Assembly (NCBI GenBank): GCA_029582155.1
Contig: CM055911.1
Coordinates: 24,815,514-24,879,513, forward strand
Reading direction: 5' to 3'
Length of the DNA: 64,000 bases
Origin: Panopea generosa
Taxonomy: Eukaryota > Mollusca > Bivalvia > Adapedonta > Hiatellidae
The notes under the pieces are model-generated. The model made no database searches and had not been told where the DNA came from. It was given only the letters and a program-made list of their open reading frames with translations. Below are positions 1 to 11,342 of the stretch, piece by piece; positions within the stretch are counted from its first letter, which is position 1; each line of letters begins with the position of its first letter. The position numbers were made by a program, and so were the translations under genes.

Positions 1-290
1 TGTTCTCTAAGCAAACACTACACTGTATTACATTGTATTTTCTGGGTGGCATGATAGTCGCTCTCACGTCGGGTCAATTCGGGGGTCGGGAGTTTGAACC
101 CCTCTTGACCACAATCCCTGTGTTGGTTGCATGGTATGTTCTACAGCTACAGCCAAGAATAACCCATCTCAGGATTTGTGGTGTAACAGTCAGTGAGTTA
201 CAGATTCAGATGTGTCTAGAAGCGGTTGATGTTCCTAGCACCATTAAATAACCAAATGCTGTTGAAAACAGGCACAAAAACTCATACAAA
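1..290 (+). repeat. SINE-like repeat, family F6
   Basis: The left end matches the fragment at 15,935 (AAACACTACATTGTA) and the middle carries a degenerate B box, GAGTTTGAACCCC near 91-103. The 3' half resembles the copy at 23,985, including a CATACAAACAAAC end. The left end may be cut by the window edge. No gene is visible here. Confidence 0.55.
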
Positions 291-399
291 CAAACAAAAA
301 ACAATGATCGAAAACTTTCACGGTACCTTCTTGGAATATTTAACTGAATATAAATAAATTTGTACTTCTTTGTTCATCCTTAAAAAATGACGCTAAATA

Positions 400-480
400 T
401 TCATTCATTCATTCATTCATTCATTCATTCATTCATTCATTCATTCATTCATTCATTCATTCATTCATTCATTTATTCAT
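400..480. repeat. (ATTC)n microsatellite
   Basis: About 20 copies of ATTC. It directly follows ACGCTAAATATTC, which is the 3' end of SINE family F1, so the array probably expanded from a SINE tail. Confidence 0.95.
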
Positions 481-739
481 CCTTAAAAAATAAATTGTTT
501 GCTGTGCTCCTCCCTACTCACTCAAAATTGCAGCTACCCAAATTTTTTTTATTGACTTCAAAGCAATTAATTTTATTTTCTTGATTTTGTCCATTTTTCT
601 TTAAAATGACATAATTCTAAATTTAGCCCCCAAAAATAAATTAACTACCTACCTTCCCACATGAAAAATACTGGTTTGGGGTACAGCAAACAAATATTTT
701 TATAAGGATGGCCTTAAACAACTACGCCCACACTTATTT

Positions 740-925
740 ATTTTTTACTCCATTGCGAAGAAAGCTTAGAACATATATGAACCGCTCTCGAATCTGCTTC
801 CTGGTTAGGACCAGTACCGAGTTGTTTTTCGAGAGGCATCAATCGGGTTGAGTTTGGGATTGAACCTACATCTTCTGTTGTGTGCGACCAACGCTCTGTC
901 CTGCCCCTACTTAAGCCCACATCTT
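740..925 (-). repeat. SINE, family F5 (minus)
   Basis: On the reverse strand it shows a tRNA-like head, a GTTCAATCCC-type B box, and the F5 body ending in TTTCTTCGCAATGGAG. The plus-strand copies at 46,450 and 47,570 match it. Confidence 0.6.
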
Positions 926-929
926 CAAT

Positions 930-1585
930 TAGCTTTCAAGGAGTTTTCATCTAGGTCAAAGTGCGGCCATCTTATTTCCATAATGTGTGTGTACTGTAAA
1001 GGCCAACATTTTCAGAATCCATATTTAGTCTTAATTGTTGCCATTTTATGTGGACAGTTAAGGTCATCTGGTAGCACCTATTTTTACTAATTAATTAGAA
1101 CCTGCTGTAACAATTTACTGAAGTCATCATAGGGTTTATGAAAGATTTATTTCATTTCCCCTGTATTTTTGTGGTTTTATGACATTTAATAACAGCCAGT
1201 CAGTGGGTGGCACTGGGCCACTGGGCTCCTATTAAAGTTGTTAATGGCTCTTTCAATTTGTTAATTAAAGATGACTGTTCACACACATTGGTTCTTGTTG
1301 ATTTTAACCATATGCTCAGTTTTAGATTTTTATGGACATTTGTTTGTCAACTGTTGCTCTGTGATTAAAGAGGGAAAAGGAATGAAAAATTGATTTTTCT
1401 TTACATGTTTTACTGTAATTGTGTGCACAAAAAAAACAAAACCATTTCAGTTCTATGGATAAGACTAAGAAATGGTGTATGGAGACAGATTTCATTTTGA
1501 GCAACCGTTTTTTTTTTTTGTTATTTTTAGCTCTACTGACCAAAGGCCAGCAAAGCTTATGTAAATTGTCCGATGTCAAACGTCC
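930..1585. other. No gene or recognisable repeat seen
   Basis: AT-rich unique-looking sequence. Two short open frames overlap on opposite strands at about 1,320-1,640 and neither has splice signals or coding character. Confidence 0.5.
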
Positions 1586-1589
1586 GTCC

Positions 1590-2182
1590 ATCTGTTGTTT
1601 TTTTTCTTGTTGGTGTGATAGCACCTTCCTTTTTTTTTATTGAATCTTAACCAAACTTGCACAGCAGTTATAAAACAATAAGATCTCGGACGAGTTTTTG
1701 AACCAGCATCATTCGACCACAAATGCCCCCGCCACAGGACTTACTTATAGGCACATTTTAAGCGAAATTTTAAAAAACATTTTTTCCAAAAGTTCAAGGC
1801 GTAGATCTTCTATATTTTACATGTAGCATTGCATGGAGGTCTTGTAAAATATTTGTTGAAGTTGGGTCTCTGGGGTCAAATTTGGGGCCGACACAGGGGT
1901 CACTGTTTTACACAGAGTTATATAAAAAATGTTGTAGACCTTTATTTTTCATTGAATCTTAACCAAACTTCCATAGCTGCAGTTATATAACCACAAGATG
2001 AGTTCTTGAACCAGTGTGATTTTAACACAAATGCCTCCGCCACAGGGCTTATAAGCACATTTTAAGCGAAACTTTAAAAAAACATTTTCTCTGAAAGTTC
2101 AAGGCCTAGACCTTAGATATTTTACATGTAGCATCTGTTGCCAGTAGAGCGATTCAGGTCTTCTTGGGCCTCTTGTTTAATG
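1590..2182 (+). repeat. Dispersed mollusc-type repeat ending in GGGCCTCTTGTTT
   Basis: Two diverged internal units of about 300 bp (TTGAATCTTAACCAAACTT at about 1,640 and 1,950) are followed by GCGATTCAGGTCTTCTTGGG and CCTCTTGTTT. Similar 3' ends are common in bivalve genomic DNA (recalled, not checked). A shorter fragment of the same family lies at 5,725-5,800. Confidence 0.6.
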
Positions 2183-2365
2183 AGGTTTAACATCATTTTC
2201 AACACGTTTCACATTATATATGGCATATCCAATTTTATTGGTGGAGGAAGACCTCAGAATGAATCTGAACCACTGTCCTTCCTCAAGTAACTGCCAAACT
2301 TTCTTACATAGTTTTTGGAGTGAGTGGGACTCGAATCAACGACCTTGGAGATGAGACTTCTGAGC
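2183..2365 (-). repeat. SINE, family F3 (minus)
   Basis: Reverse complement of the F3 body: GGCATATCCAATTTTATTGG, GAAGACCTCAGAAT, then a degenerate B box GGGACTCGAATC. It directly abuts the preceding dispersed repeat. Confidence 0.75.
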
Positions 2366-2512
2366 TTTATAAGTTCAAATGAACTTTGGTAAAGTTTTAT
2401 ATAAACAAAAAATTGAGTTTTTACCTTGCCAGAGAAGACTCAAGTGATATGTTTATACTTTGAACTCTTTGAAAACCTCAATACGTTTTACTTGTAATTC
2501 TTGTTTCTGGTT

Positions 2513-2690
2513 ATGAAACAGAGTTTGCAGTTGTTGAAATGGAAATCTGGTATAAGAAATACACATGATAATGACCCTGTACCAAAGATTCACAGTTCAC
2601 ACGACTTGGCGGCAGAAATTAATGAAAGAACAGCATATGTTTATGATAGTTGTGGTGTTAATAGTTTAAATGCAGACAAGAGCGCCATCT
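2513..2690 (+). CDS. Possible exon or short open frame, product unknown
   Basis: An ATG at 2,513 opens a frame that stays open to 2,842. The first ~60 codons look more coding-like than the surroundings: mixed charged residues, for example NDPVPKIHSSHDLAAEINER, and little low complexity. A GTAAAC candidate donor at 2,691 would end it in phase 1. Past that point the frame becomes Lys-rich and then hydrophobic and looks non-coding. No domain is recognised. It may equally be a chance frame or an old gene fragment. Confidence 0.2.
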
Positions 2691-2869
2691 GTAAACATAT
2701 TTTCTCTGAAATGGAAAAAAAGAAATGGAAAAAAACACTTGTTTACAGCAGTCTCCTATATCAGTTAAGTGTACACAGATTTGCGTTCAACTTTAAAATT
2801 ATTACTTTAAGCCCCCAAAATAAAAACAACACTTGCCAATAAATCACAAAAAAATAAGATTTTACAAAA

Positions 2870-3560
2870 CTATAATGTTACATCAACTCTTTGATGCTTT
2901 CAAATCGTGATTTTTATCTGAACAATTAACGGCGTTACTATACTATTCGATACGTATCTGTAAAACGTAAGTCGCTTACTTCATTGTGAAAAATCACATT
3001 TCTAAAAGCCGCATTTCATTATCTGATATATGCAATAAAAGCCGGAATTTCTATCTTTGTCATACGGAAAACATTTGCACACGACTCTGAATAGACATTT
3101 AGCATTAACTGTCAATTACAAATTTGATGAATGAAATTTTCATAGGTGAAAAAAAGTAATAAAGAGATTTATTTGTCAGCGTTTGATATATGAAAAAAGA
3201 TAAATAGATGGCAGACAGCTCATTGGAGAGATGAACTCATTTGATTTACGTTTCACAATGGGCTATTTGCCTTCCGAGTTAAATTGCATGCAACCCGGGG
3301 TCGGATGTGTGGCTTTATTTGATTTGGAATTTAAACTATTTTTAACAGTTTAACAGTCAGATTGATGGTGTTAAAATGACGATTTTTTTAAAATAGAAAA
3401 AAAACAAAATCAAATCTTATAAAATTCATGGTGATTGTGTGTTTTTTTTTATTGGATTTTTTCCTACAAAAACTTTAAAAATACTCTTCTTTTCTTTATT
3501 AAGTGCCCTAAATTGTCCCCACAAATAAACACCAAATACTTAAATTTTCATATTTCTCAA
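2870..3560. other. No gene seen
   Basis: AT-rich sequence with poly-T and poly-A runs and no recognisable exon or repeat. Confidence 0.5.
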
Positions 3561-3567
3561 TTAACTA

Positions 3568-3975
3568 AAAGAGAGAGAGAGAGACATATAGGAAGATGGA
3601 GAGAGTGAGACAGAAAGAAAAAGGTATAGAGACAGTGGAAGGAGAGAAAGGAGTGGTATTGAGAGGAAGAAAGAAAGAGATAGAGAGGAAGAGTAATGGA
3701 GAAACATGAGAAGGAGGAATGAAAAGACAGTGGCTGAGGGCGACACAGAGGGAGGAAGGGGAGAAACAGTAACATAGAGAGGGAGAGGGGGAGGGGAGAG
3801 TAAGAGACAAAGAGAAATGGTATTGAAGTGAAAGTGAGAAGGAGGAATAAAAAGTCAGTGGCGGAGGGAGACAGAGAGGGAGGAATGGGGTGAAACAGAG
3901 GTAAAGAGAGGGAGAGACAAAAATAGAGAGAGAGGGAAGAAGAGTAAAAATAACTGAGAGAGGCAGACAGAGATT
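3568..3975. repeat. Purine-rich (GA)n / AGAGAGGGAG tract
   Basis: About 400 bp of imperfect GAGAGA and GGAGGAA on the + strand. Longer imperfect duplications are visible: GAAGGAGGAAT recurs at about 3,710 and 3,838, each followed by AAAAG(A/T)CAGTGGC. The long Ser/Leu open frames on the minus strand here are low-complexity artefacts. Confidence 0.9.
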
Positions 3976-4015
3976 GCTCTGTAATGTAAATGAACTCTTA
4001 TAATAATGTGACAAT

Positions 4016-4036
4016 GTGTATATATATATATATATT
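4016..4036. repeat. (TA)n microsatellite
   Basis: A run of about 10 TA dinucleotides. Confidence 0.9.
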
Positions 4037-4445
4037 TAATCTTATCTAAACAAAATATATTATCAGAGCTTAATAGTGAAGAAAAGTTAAATCCATGTTA
4101 TATCACTCAGAAATAATATCGAAAAAGTCATATCCTTATCTCTGATATTTAATACCTGGTGTTGATTTTGGTGACAATATTTTCACACCTCGATGTATGC
4201 AAAAAGCAAAATACTGGAATAAAAAGCTTATACTTAGACTTGACAAAGACGCCCATTATTCGGAGACATTCTTTGCTCATTTGTATTTAAATAGTATTAG
4301 GACATTTCTGTCCGATTGGTCCGATGACATTCCTACGCAATTTCTGATTTAATACAAAGTTTTATAAACTTACGATATCTATCATTTTGCTGTGTGTTCG
4401 TATTTAAAGAAAGTGCAAGGATATGGAATTTTTCAATAATTTTTT

Positions 4446-4563
4446 GTTTATGTATTGGATAGTTTATTCATTAAAATATGAGAGATTAATGCCTGTTAGA
4501 TATGTTTTATGTATCGGATAGTTTATTCATTAAAATATGAGAGATTAATGCCTGTGAGATATG
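4446..4563 (+). repeat. 58-bp direct duplication
   Basis: Two adjacent, nearly identical units containing GGATAGTTTATTCATTAAAA and GAGAGATTAATGCCTGT, differing at about three positions. Confidence 0.9.
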
Positions 4564-4658
4564 TTTTGTATTGAAAGTTCGGATTCAAGTGGAGAGGTAA
4601 AAGATATTTATGAAATTCTTAATTTTGATGTATTGGAATTCAGTGTTACTTCCTTGAA

Positions 4659-4975
4659 GCCAGGCTCAGCAGAGTCGATTGTCTGACTATCAATTAATGG
4701 GTCGTGAGTTCAAATCCCAGTCCAGCCACAGTTTCTGTGATGATTGATATACAACATGATGGCTCATTGTCATTGGTCTCTCACCGCTGATTCAAGTGGG
4801 TTTGAGTCCCGCTTGCTCCAAAAACTTTATGTGAGAAAGTTTCCAGTTACTTGCGGAAGGAAGGTAGTTCTACTCAGTCTGACTCAGTCTGAGGTCTTCC
4901 TCCACCAGTAAAACTGGATATGCCATAAATAACCTGAAATGTGTTGAAAATGGCGTTAAACCCCATTAAAAAAAA
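4659..4975 (+). repeat. Chimeric SINE: F1 head, F3 tail
   Basis: The first ~140 bp is F1: GACTATCAATTAATGGGTCG, GAGTTCAAATCCC, CTCTCACCGCTGATTCAAG. At about 4,800 it switches to F3 within one element: TTTGAGTCCCGCTTGCTCC, GTGAGAAAGTTT, AAAACTGGATATGCC and the GGCGTTAAACCCCATTAAA end. Confidence 0.8.
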
Positions 4976-4979
4976 AATA

Positions 4980-7930
4980 CAAACTTTACAACGCTTATGC
5001 TTCTGAAATACTTAAATTTACCTGCTCAGCATTTCAAAGAGTTATAAATTAAAATTGTCTCAAATCCTTGTAACATAACTTGTAACATGACTGAAAGTTT
5101 TTAAAGGTAACCCTAAACGTTACACACCCAGATGGTAGTTTACTATAAGGCCATTCTTGAACAAATGTTTGTTTGGCGTACTTAACCACTCAAATTAGAG
5201 CTACCCAAACTTTCTTCAATGACTTTCAAAGCATTCATTTCTTTTCATTATTTTTTCCCTTTTTTTTTGTTCAAAATGACAATAAAAAATCAATATATTG
5301 AAAAAAAAATAGCTATATATGTTCAAACAAACATCTTTTTAATGATGGTTTAAAATAAAAAAAAACAAAGGGCAAAAAAAAAGTGTCAGATTTTTCAGTA
5401 TCCTATTATATGGTTTTAAAACAGAGTCCAGAAAACATCTGTGAACTGATGCACTATTAATTGATTTATTGCCCTTAATGCATGGACGGGCAAAAAAACA
5501 CATGCTCCCTCTGGGGGTGGATCACAGTGATATGTTTGATTTGTGGCCTTTGTGGCGGAGGGTGGGATCATAGATTGATAATTTTATGATACTCCTATTG
5601 GTGAAAAAAAATCAGAATTCATTCCAAGCATAAAAACAGGTTTTTTGTGCTCCTGCCATTCAAAGAACGAGGTGATAGGCACATCTCTGACAGTAAACTT
5701 TTATGTTGTGTGCACTCTAGCACCTGCATTTTTCATTGAATCTTCACCAAACTTAAAATGTAGTAAGTTATATAACCGAAATATCTCGGACAGTTTCTTA
5801 AAACCCATGGCCGGATCGCATAAGTTTTGTCAGAATCATGGATGTTGAATCTTATATTATACATACATTGAGTCAACCATAGTATATAAGTCATGGTTGA
5901 CACCAATTCCATTGGGTTGGTAGATGCCTTTACATTGTATCTATGGTTTGCATTGTAGCTAGGTGCTCGTCGTGGTCTGGTCTGTAAATTTTATCTGGTT
6001 GTTTGCAAATAATTATCTCCATATATATATATTATATATCAGGGCTTCTAAAATTCCAAAATGCAAATTGGTCCTGGGTTTTTATTTCCGTAAGTATCAC
6101 ACTTTTTCCTTTTAAAACCACTCTACATTATTCCCATGCATCTATATATATCCCAATACCCCACCCACCGCGCAATTCCATCAGTTTGGTTATTTTTCAT
6201 GCTATCTGTGTTTAATTTGACTAAACTTTTCTAAATATGTACATTATTATTACCAACATCATTTGAACATTGTCAGATGCACTTTTTTATTGAATGTGTC
6301 ATTTAAACAGACTAGCCAATGGCAGTATTATTCTTGCTAAACTATATATGAATATATGTAAATTTGTGTACAACCACTTTCAACTCTGTCTCCTATCATA
6401 GTATTATCAATTCATTAAAAAAACGTTTGCATCGAATGGAACATATTTAAAATGGAATATAAAACTTATCGACGAAATCCTAATTTAAGTGAACACAAAC
6501 AAACTGCACAATTTCATTGCATGTATTGAATGAAACAACACCTTTGCTGTCGTCCCTTTGATGATTGTGACGTCACCGTGCGTCGGCTAACATCAAAGAG
6601 ATACTGTACGGATGAAACGTACATGATTTAAAGTCCTTGAAAGTGAAATGTTTATGTTGTTTCTTTTTGATTATTGAAGCATGTTTATTGGATTGCGAGG
6701 TTAGTAATATGGAGGAAATATATCAAATAAAAGATATATAAATGGTACGTTCTCTGTGGACAACTATTTTTCCAAACGTTATGGCTAACGCAAACAATTC
6801 CAGTCCGGCATCAAAATAAAATCGGTCCAGGTTTGGTCACTTTCCTAATCAATGTCATTAATAATATAATTAAAGTCACTGTTAAAACACTCAAACTAAC
6901 AAGTAATACTGCGCAGTTTTATTAAATATTTTAAAGACGCAAGCAATTTTAGGTCTGAAAGTCACAGCTTTGACCACTTGGAAAAATAAACGTCACGAGT
7001 AAACAATTTTACGCATTACGGCCAGCAAAACCGTTTTGTTGTCAAAATTGACCTCCTTCCGCACAGCGGGTGACAAAACAATTGAATGTTATTGCCGCAA
7101 GGCATATTTCACAGCTTAGTAAAGCATGATAGAGGTAATTTATACATCCGATAGAAAATATCTGGACCGATTTTTTGTTAAATTTTGAAACTAAAACAGG
7201 TTTAGAACAGTAGAAATCGGTCCAAAAACAAAAAAAACGGTGATTTTAGAAGCCCTGTATCATACATTGTGAATGTGCATCCGAAAATATCCCAAATTTG
7301 GAAATTCCGTTGTTTTGATTTCATTTATCTCCATTTATATATATATATATATATATTCAATACCAACAAGTATAAATATTATTTGTATTAAAACTGAATT
7401 TCCAATAAACAAGAACTGGATTTTTAATTGAACAGTTGAACTGTTACAGTAGTAATTCATAACAAATGATAAAATTTCTTAATGATTCATTCCATGATTT
7501 TTTAGCTTCAGTGTCACAAACAACGTAAACAAAATATATTAAATTTCTAAAAAAAGTATTTAAAATTTTACTACCCGTAACCGAGTATTTAACTGAGGTC
7601 ATTCAACCAACCATACCAATCAAATGTGGCGTAAAATATCACAAGGTGATATAATCGGCCTTATGAGTTGATTATTGGATTAATAATCATTTTTCCTTTG
7701 ATGTTGTGTGCAGGTGTAACAGTTGAGAGCTATACTTCATTACCAATGCTGTGGCCCTGTGGGAAATCATGACACAGAGTTACCAGCGATGATTGAAGAT
7801 CGACAAATTGAGCAATTAATTAGCACGGCTAATTGACTTTTTTGTATAAATGAAACAATGGGATGAGCAAATGACTATAAAGATTTGAGATAATTGTTAG
7901 AACCGGAATAATCACATTATTCTGTTCCAT
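4980..7930. other. Intron-like sequence, no gene seen
   Basis: AT-rich. Short TA runs lie at about 6,020 and 7,335-7,357. A fragment of the 1,590 repeat lies at 5,725-5,800. A plausible acceptor (TTGTGTGCAG) ends at 7,712, but all three frames after it close quickly. Confidence 0.5.
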
Positions 7931-8252
7931 TGTAAGTTATTTGATACGAGTTTATAACCTTAATGAAGGAGACAGGTGCTTGGAGATTACGATATACCAT
8001 ACTCCCCCATATAATCTCACTCCTCCCAATAAACGCCCACCCCCACCCCACCACCAATTTTGTGAAACAGTTTTAAACACAAAAAAAAACACAAAACACA
8101 CTTCAAAATTATATTTTGAGGTAAATAGTATGCATTATGAGTATTTCCTTCTAACAACAAATCTGATTGCCATTCTGTAATGTTAATAGTTACAGAAAAA
8201 TGCATTGAACTCCATTTAAAAAAAACCCCAACCATTTCTTTGTTCATTACAG

Positions 8253-8402
8253 TCCGAGGAACCAAAGAGGATTCGTCACAAATTCCGTTTCTACCAGTTC
8301 CAGCGTCCTCGAATATGCTTCTACTGCAAACAGCAGATCTGGCACCTCGGGTCCGCATGCACCGTCTGCCGCTACATTTGTCATCGCAAGTGCGAGCTCC
8401 AG
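8253..8402 (+). CDS. Internal exon encoding a C1-type (DAG/phorbol-ester-like) zinc finger, tensin-like
   Basis: This 150-bp exon is bounded by TTCATTACAG before it and CTCCAG/GTTAGT after it. Frame 0 gives 50 residues with no stop. Zinc ligands are spaced H9-X12-C22-X2-C25-X10-C36-X2-C39-X4-H44-X2-C47, the C1 fold signature; the last Cys would lie in the next exon. The loop between C25 and C36 is 10 residues rather than the usual 13-14, and the loop reads KQQIWHLGSA. From memory, this short-loop, atypical C1 with a CHRKC ending suits tensins (C1-TEN/TNS2, long TNS1), adaptors linking integrin adhesions to actin, rather than PKC or chimaerin. It is more GC-rich than its surroundings, as expected for a real exon. 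Both borders are phase 0. The C1 call is strong and the tensin call moderate. No phosphatase-like, C2, SH2 or PTB exon was recognised in the window. Confidence 0.85.
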
Positions 8403-8409
8403 GTTAGTA

Positions 8410-9320
8410 CTTAATTATTTTGTACGCATTGACCTTTTTTAAGTGAATCAAGGTCATAATGTTTCACAAAATAACTTACGATAGATAAGTCACATGCTGT
8501 AAGTCAGTTGGACAATTTCTTCGTTGTCTGTTCAAATTTTGAATCAATATTTAGAAAAAAATTGTATTTCCAGAAAAAAAGATATTTTTTCTGCATGATT
8601 TTAGCCAACTTTGGGATCATTTGGATGAAAATTATAAGAAGAATATTACAAATAAGTGTTGGTTTATGACGGTTTTTGTCGTAAGTTTTTTTGTGAAACA
8701 CACGTCCCCAGAGCATATTGATAACATTAATATGTCCAGAGTGGTCAAGTTGGTAAAAGCAATTTTATTAGTATTGCCAGATTGGAAAGAATTTCCCTAT
8801 ATCCTGACATGACCATCCCTAATTCTTGTCTGTATTATAACATCTTCAATTCTCATACAGTCTAAACCAAACTTGGTCTCCAAGAAAAATTATACATGAA
8901 AGTGTTATGCCCCCTTGATTGCCCAGTTGATTTGTTGTTATATGAGTTTGTGATAATTGTATCTGTATACATATAAAACAATCATATGGTTTCTGTGGCA
9001 CCAAAAACGTGGTATAGACGCTTTTTGGCACAGCAGGCCTGAGCCTACATATTATTCAGAAAATGAAATTTTTAATCATTAAATCAACATTTTTTATCTT
9101 TTGTTTTGGGCTTCAAAGGTGCAACCCTGACACCCCGATAAAGGGCTAACAGACTCTTTGTACCTGCAAGTTTGGGCCTACTAATTGACAAAAGTCAGCC
9201 ATGCCCCTGAATGGAATCATTAAATGTAAACTGGTGCTGAAATATGTATTTAAATGTGTTAATACATATAATGAGTTGGGTAACAATCTCGCTGTTGTAT
9301 ATCATAAAACACAAATTTTC
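8410..9320. other. Intron-like sequence, no gene seen
   Basis: AT-rich sequence after the C1 exon donor. Short open frames on both strands lack splice signals. Confidence 0.5.
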
Positions 9321-9331
9321 TGCTTTTCAAG

Positions 9332-9569
9332 AACTACAGAAATCAGGGGAGGCTACTCAACCAGCCTTATTCTAGAGAGTGCCTTCTTACATTCTGGAGT
9401 TACTTTTCTTGGAATGCTATCTCTCTCTGGCCACAAACTACAAAAATTATTTAAAAGTGGATTTGACATTGATGTTCTGAAAAAAAACAACTATTGATGC
9501 CTTCCAGGCAGCTGCAAGTACCAAAATGGAAGTTAATGATGCTGAAAAAATATTTGTGTTCCTGAACAG
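9332..9569 (+). pseudogene. Exon-like segment with a frame break
   Basis: A good acceptor (TTTTCTGCTTTTCAAG, ending at 9,331) and donor (GAACAG/GTGAAA) bracket 238 bp. From the acceptor the frame reads RTTEIRGGYSTSLILESAFL and continues through KLFKSGFDIDVLKK. It then meets an A-run at about 9,478-9,487 and stops at TGA. One base less in that run would continue as TTIDAFQAAASTKMEVNDAE to the donor. The pattern fits a decayed exon or a homopolymer sequence error. The protein is not recognised. It lies 0.9 kb downstream of the C1 exon on the same strand, so it could be a dead exon of that gene. Confidence 0.3.
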
Positions 9570-9574
9570 GTGAA

Positions 9575-10220
9575 ATATAAAAACAAAATTACGCCAATTA
9601 CCGAACAGAAATTACCAAAGCCACCTCTTAACTGATAAATAGTACTGATTTATTTTCTCCATACATTTTAACCCAAACTGTAGGTCTTGGATTCTTTTCA
9701 GAAAAATATAATGATTTTCTTGTGATAGATATATAGAAAGATTTTGAGCAGACTGCGTTAAATGAAAAGAGAAAGTATTCATTATGTCAACATTAAACCA
9801 AAGACTTAAATAGAAGGATAGGAAACTTGCATCTCTCTACTAAATATTGATAAGTGAAGAATGAGTAATTTGGCAATTTCGCAGGAAGCTGATTTCTTAT
9901 ACATAAAATGAAAGCTGTATGTAACCATAGATGTTTTAGAATGTTTTTGAAATATGCACAATGATTTTGAATTAAAGAAAAATACAGCTTTAAGTAAAAT
10001 TTCAAGTACTTTTTGTGTTTTTTTAGTTGCAGTAAACTCATTTTATAATCACAAGTATTGCAACAATTTTAAATACAATTTGATGGGACTTGTCTCGTTT
10101 GTAGAGAATTTCATTGCACAAAGACAAAATATTGATTGGTATTCCTGAGATGAATGGAAGTTGGGATAAGTGAAAATGAGTGAAAATGAGATTTCGCGAG
10201 ATATTGCGTGAATATTATGT
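9575..10220. other. No gene seen
   Basis: AT-rich unique sequence without exon signals. Confidence 0.5.
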
Positions 10221-10234
10221 AAGTGTTCATAAAA

Positions 10235-10715
10235 TCTCAACCAGTTTCTTTTCCTTCTCTATATACATCCTCCTTCTCTCTCTTTATACATCCTCCTTCT
10301 CTATATACATCCTACTTCCCTATATACGTCTTCCTTCTCTCTCAATATACATCCTCCTTCTCAATATACGTCCTCCTTCTCTCTCTATAAACGTCCTCCT
10401 TCTCTATATACGTCTTCCTTCTCTGTATACATCCATCTTCTCTATATACGTCCTCTTTCTCTATATAAGTCCTCCTTCTCTCTCTATATACATCTTCCTT
10501 TTCTATATACATCCTCCTTCTCTATATACATCTTCCTTCTCTATATACATCCATCTTCTCTATATACGTCCTCCTCTATATACGTCCTCCTTCTCTATAT
10601 ACGTCCTCCTTCTCTATATATTTCCTCCTTCTCTCTATATGTCCTCCTTCTCTATATACATTTTCCTTCTCTATATACGTCCTCCTTCTTTCTCTATATA
10701 TGTGCTCCTCTAGAA
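10235..10715 (+). repeat. Pyrimidine-rich minisatellite, ~19-bp unit
   Basis: About 25 variable copies of a unit close to CTTCTCTATATACATCCTC, interrupted by extra CTCT. The long open frame across it (Ser, Tyr, Ile and Leu only) is an artefact of the repeat. Confidence 0.95.
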
Positions 10716-10939
10716 GCATCCATGATTAAACACATATTTAAAGTTCATAATTACCTTTGTTGATGGTTAATCTCAAAGGTTCTGTGATACCCTATAATTT
10801 TTACATTGTGATATAATCTGCAAAAGCACAGAAAATCTTGTTTTCTATATAACCTAAGCTTCCTTAGATTTCGTCTAGGTAATTTCCAACAATTTGTACT
10901 AAATTCTCTAATTGAAGTTTTATTCATTAGAAATCTTAC

Positions 10940-11340
10940 ACACTGGAAACAGGAAATACTTCTGTGATTCATCACATAATGGCGGTGATAAATAATCCTA
11001 ATCGTTTCTTCTTATTTAAAAATGCATTTTCCTTATTTTGATGCTCATTTTGATTTGAATGCCGTTATTGATTTATTTGGAACATTTTGAAAGTATTAAT
11101 ATATATAAATAAAAATTTAGGGGAAAAAAATGATGCTTTGGAATTGGATTATGAATACATGATTTCCAGCGTCTATACTTTCACCATGTCAACAATGTAC
11201 ACACTGAACAGAATAAAAATCTTTCAGATAAAACATGACCCCTACTTTTGTAATGACATTTTGGCATTAATGATGCCAACAAACATTAAATATACATTTC
11301 CGTTCTTTGATTCGGGTTTATCTATGAATGACAATTCAAG
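10940..11340 (+). repeat. Solo, diverged copy of the 470-bp terminal repeat at 28,233
   Basis: Collinear similarity to the 28.2-kb and 29.3-kb units. Shared blocks include ATAATGGCGGT, AAAAATGCATTTTCC, GTACACACTGA, CATGACCCCTACTTTT and TATGAATGACAA. Many substitutions and indels show it is older. Confidence 0.8.
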
Positions 11341-11342
11341 TC

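Noticed and set aside
3557-4014. Ser/Leu/Pro-rich minus-strand frames resembling secreted proteins
   Set aside because: They are the complement of a GA-rich simple repeat.
7713-7790. Exon after the acceptor TTGTGTGCAG at 7,712
   Set aside because: All three frames close within about 20 codons and no donor follows in time.
10180-10713. 177-codon open frame rich in Ser, Tyr, Leu and Ile
   Set aside because: It follows exactly the ~19-bp pyrimidine minisatellite; no start context, no splice sites.
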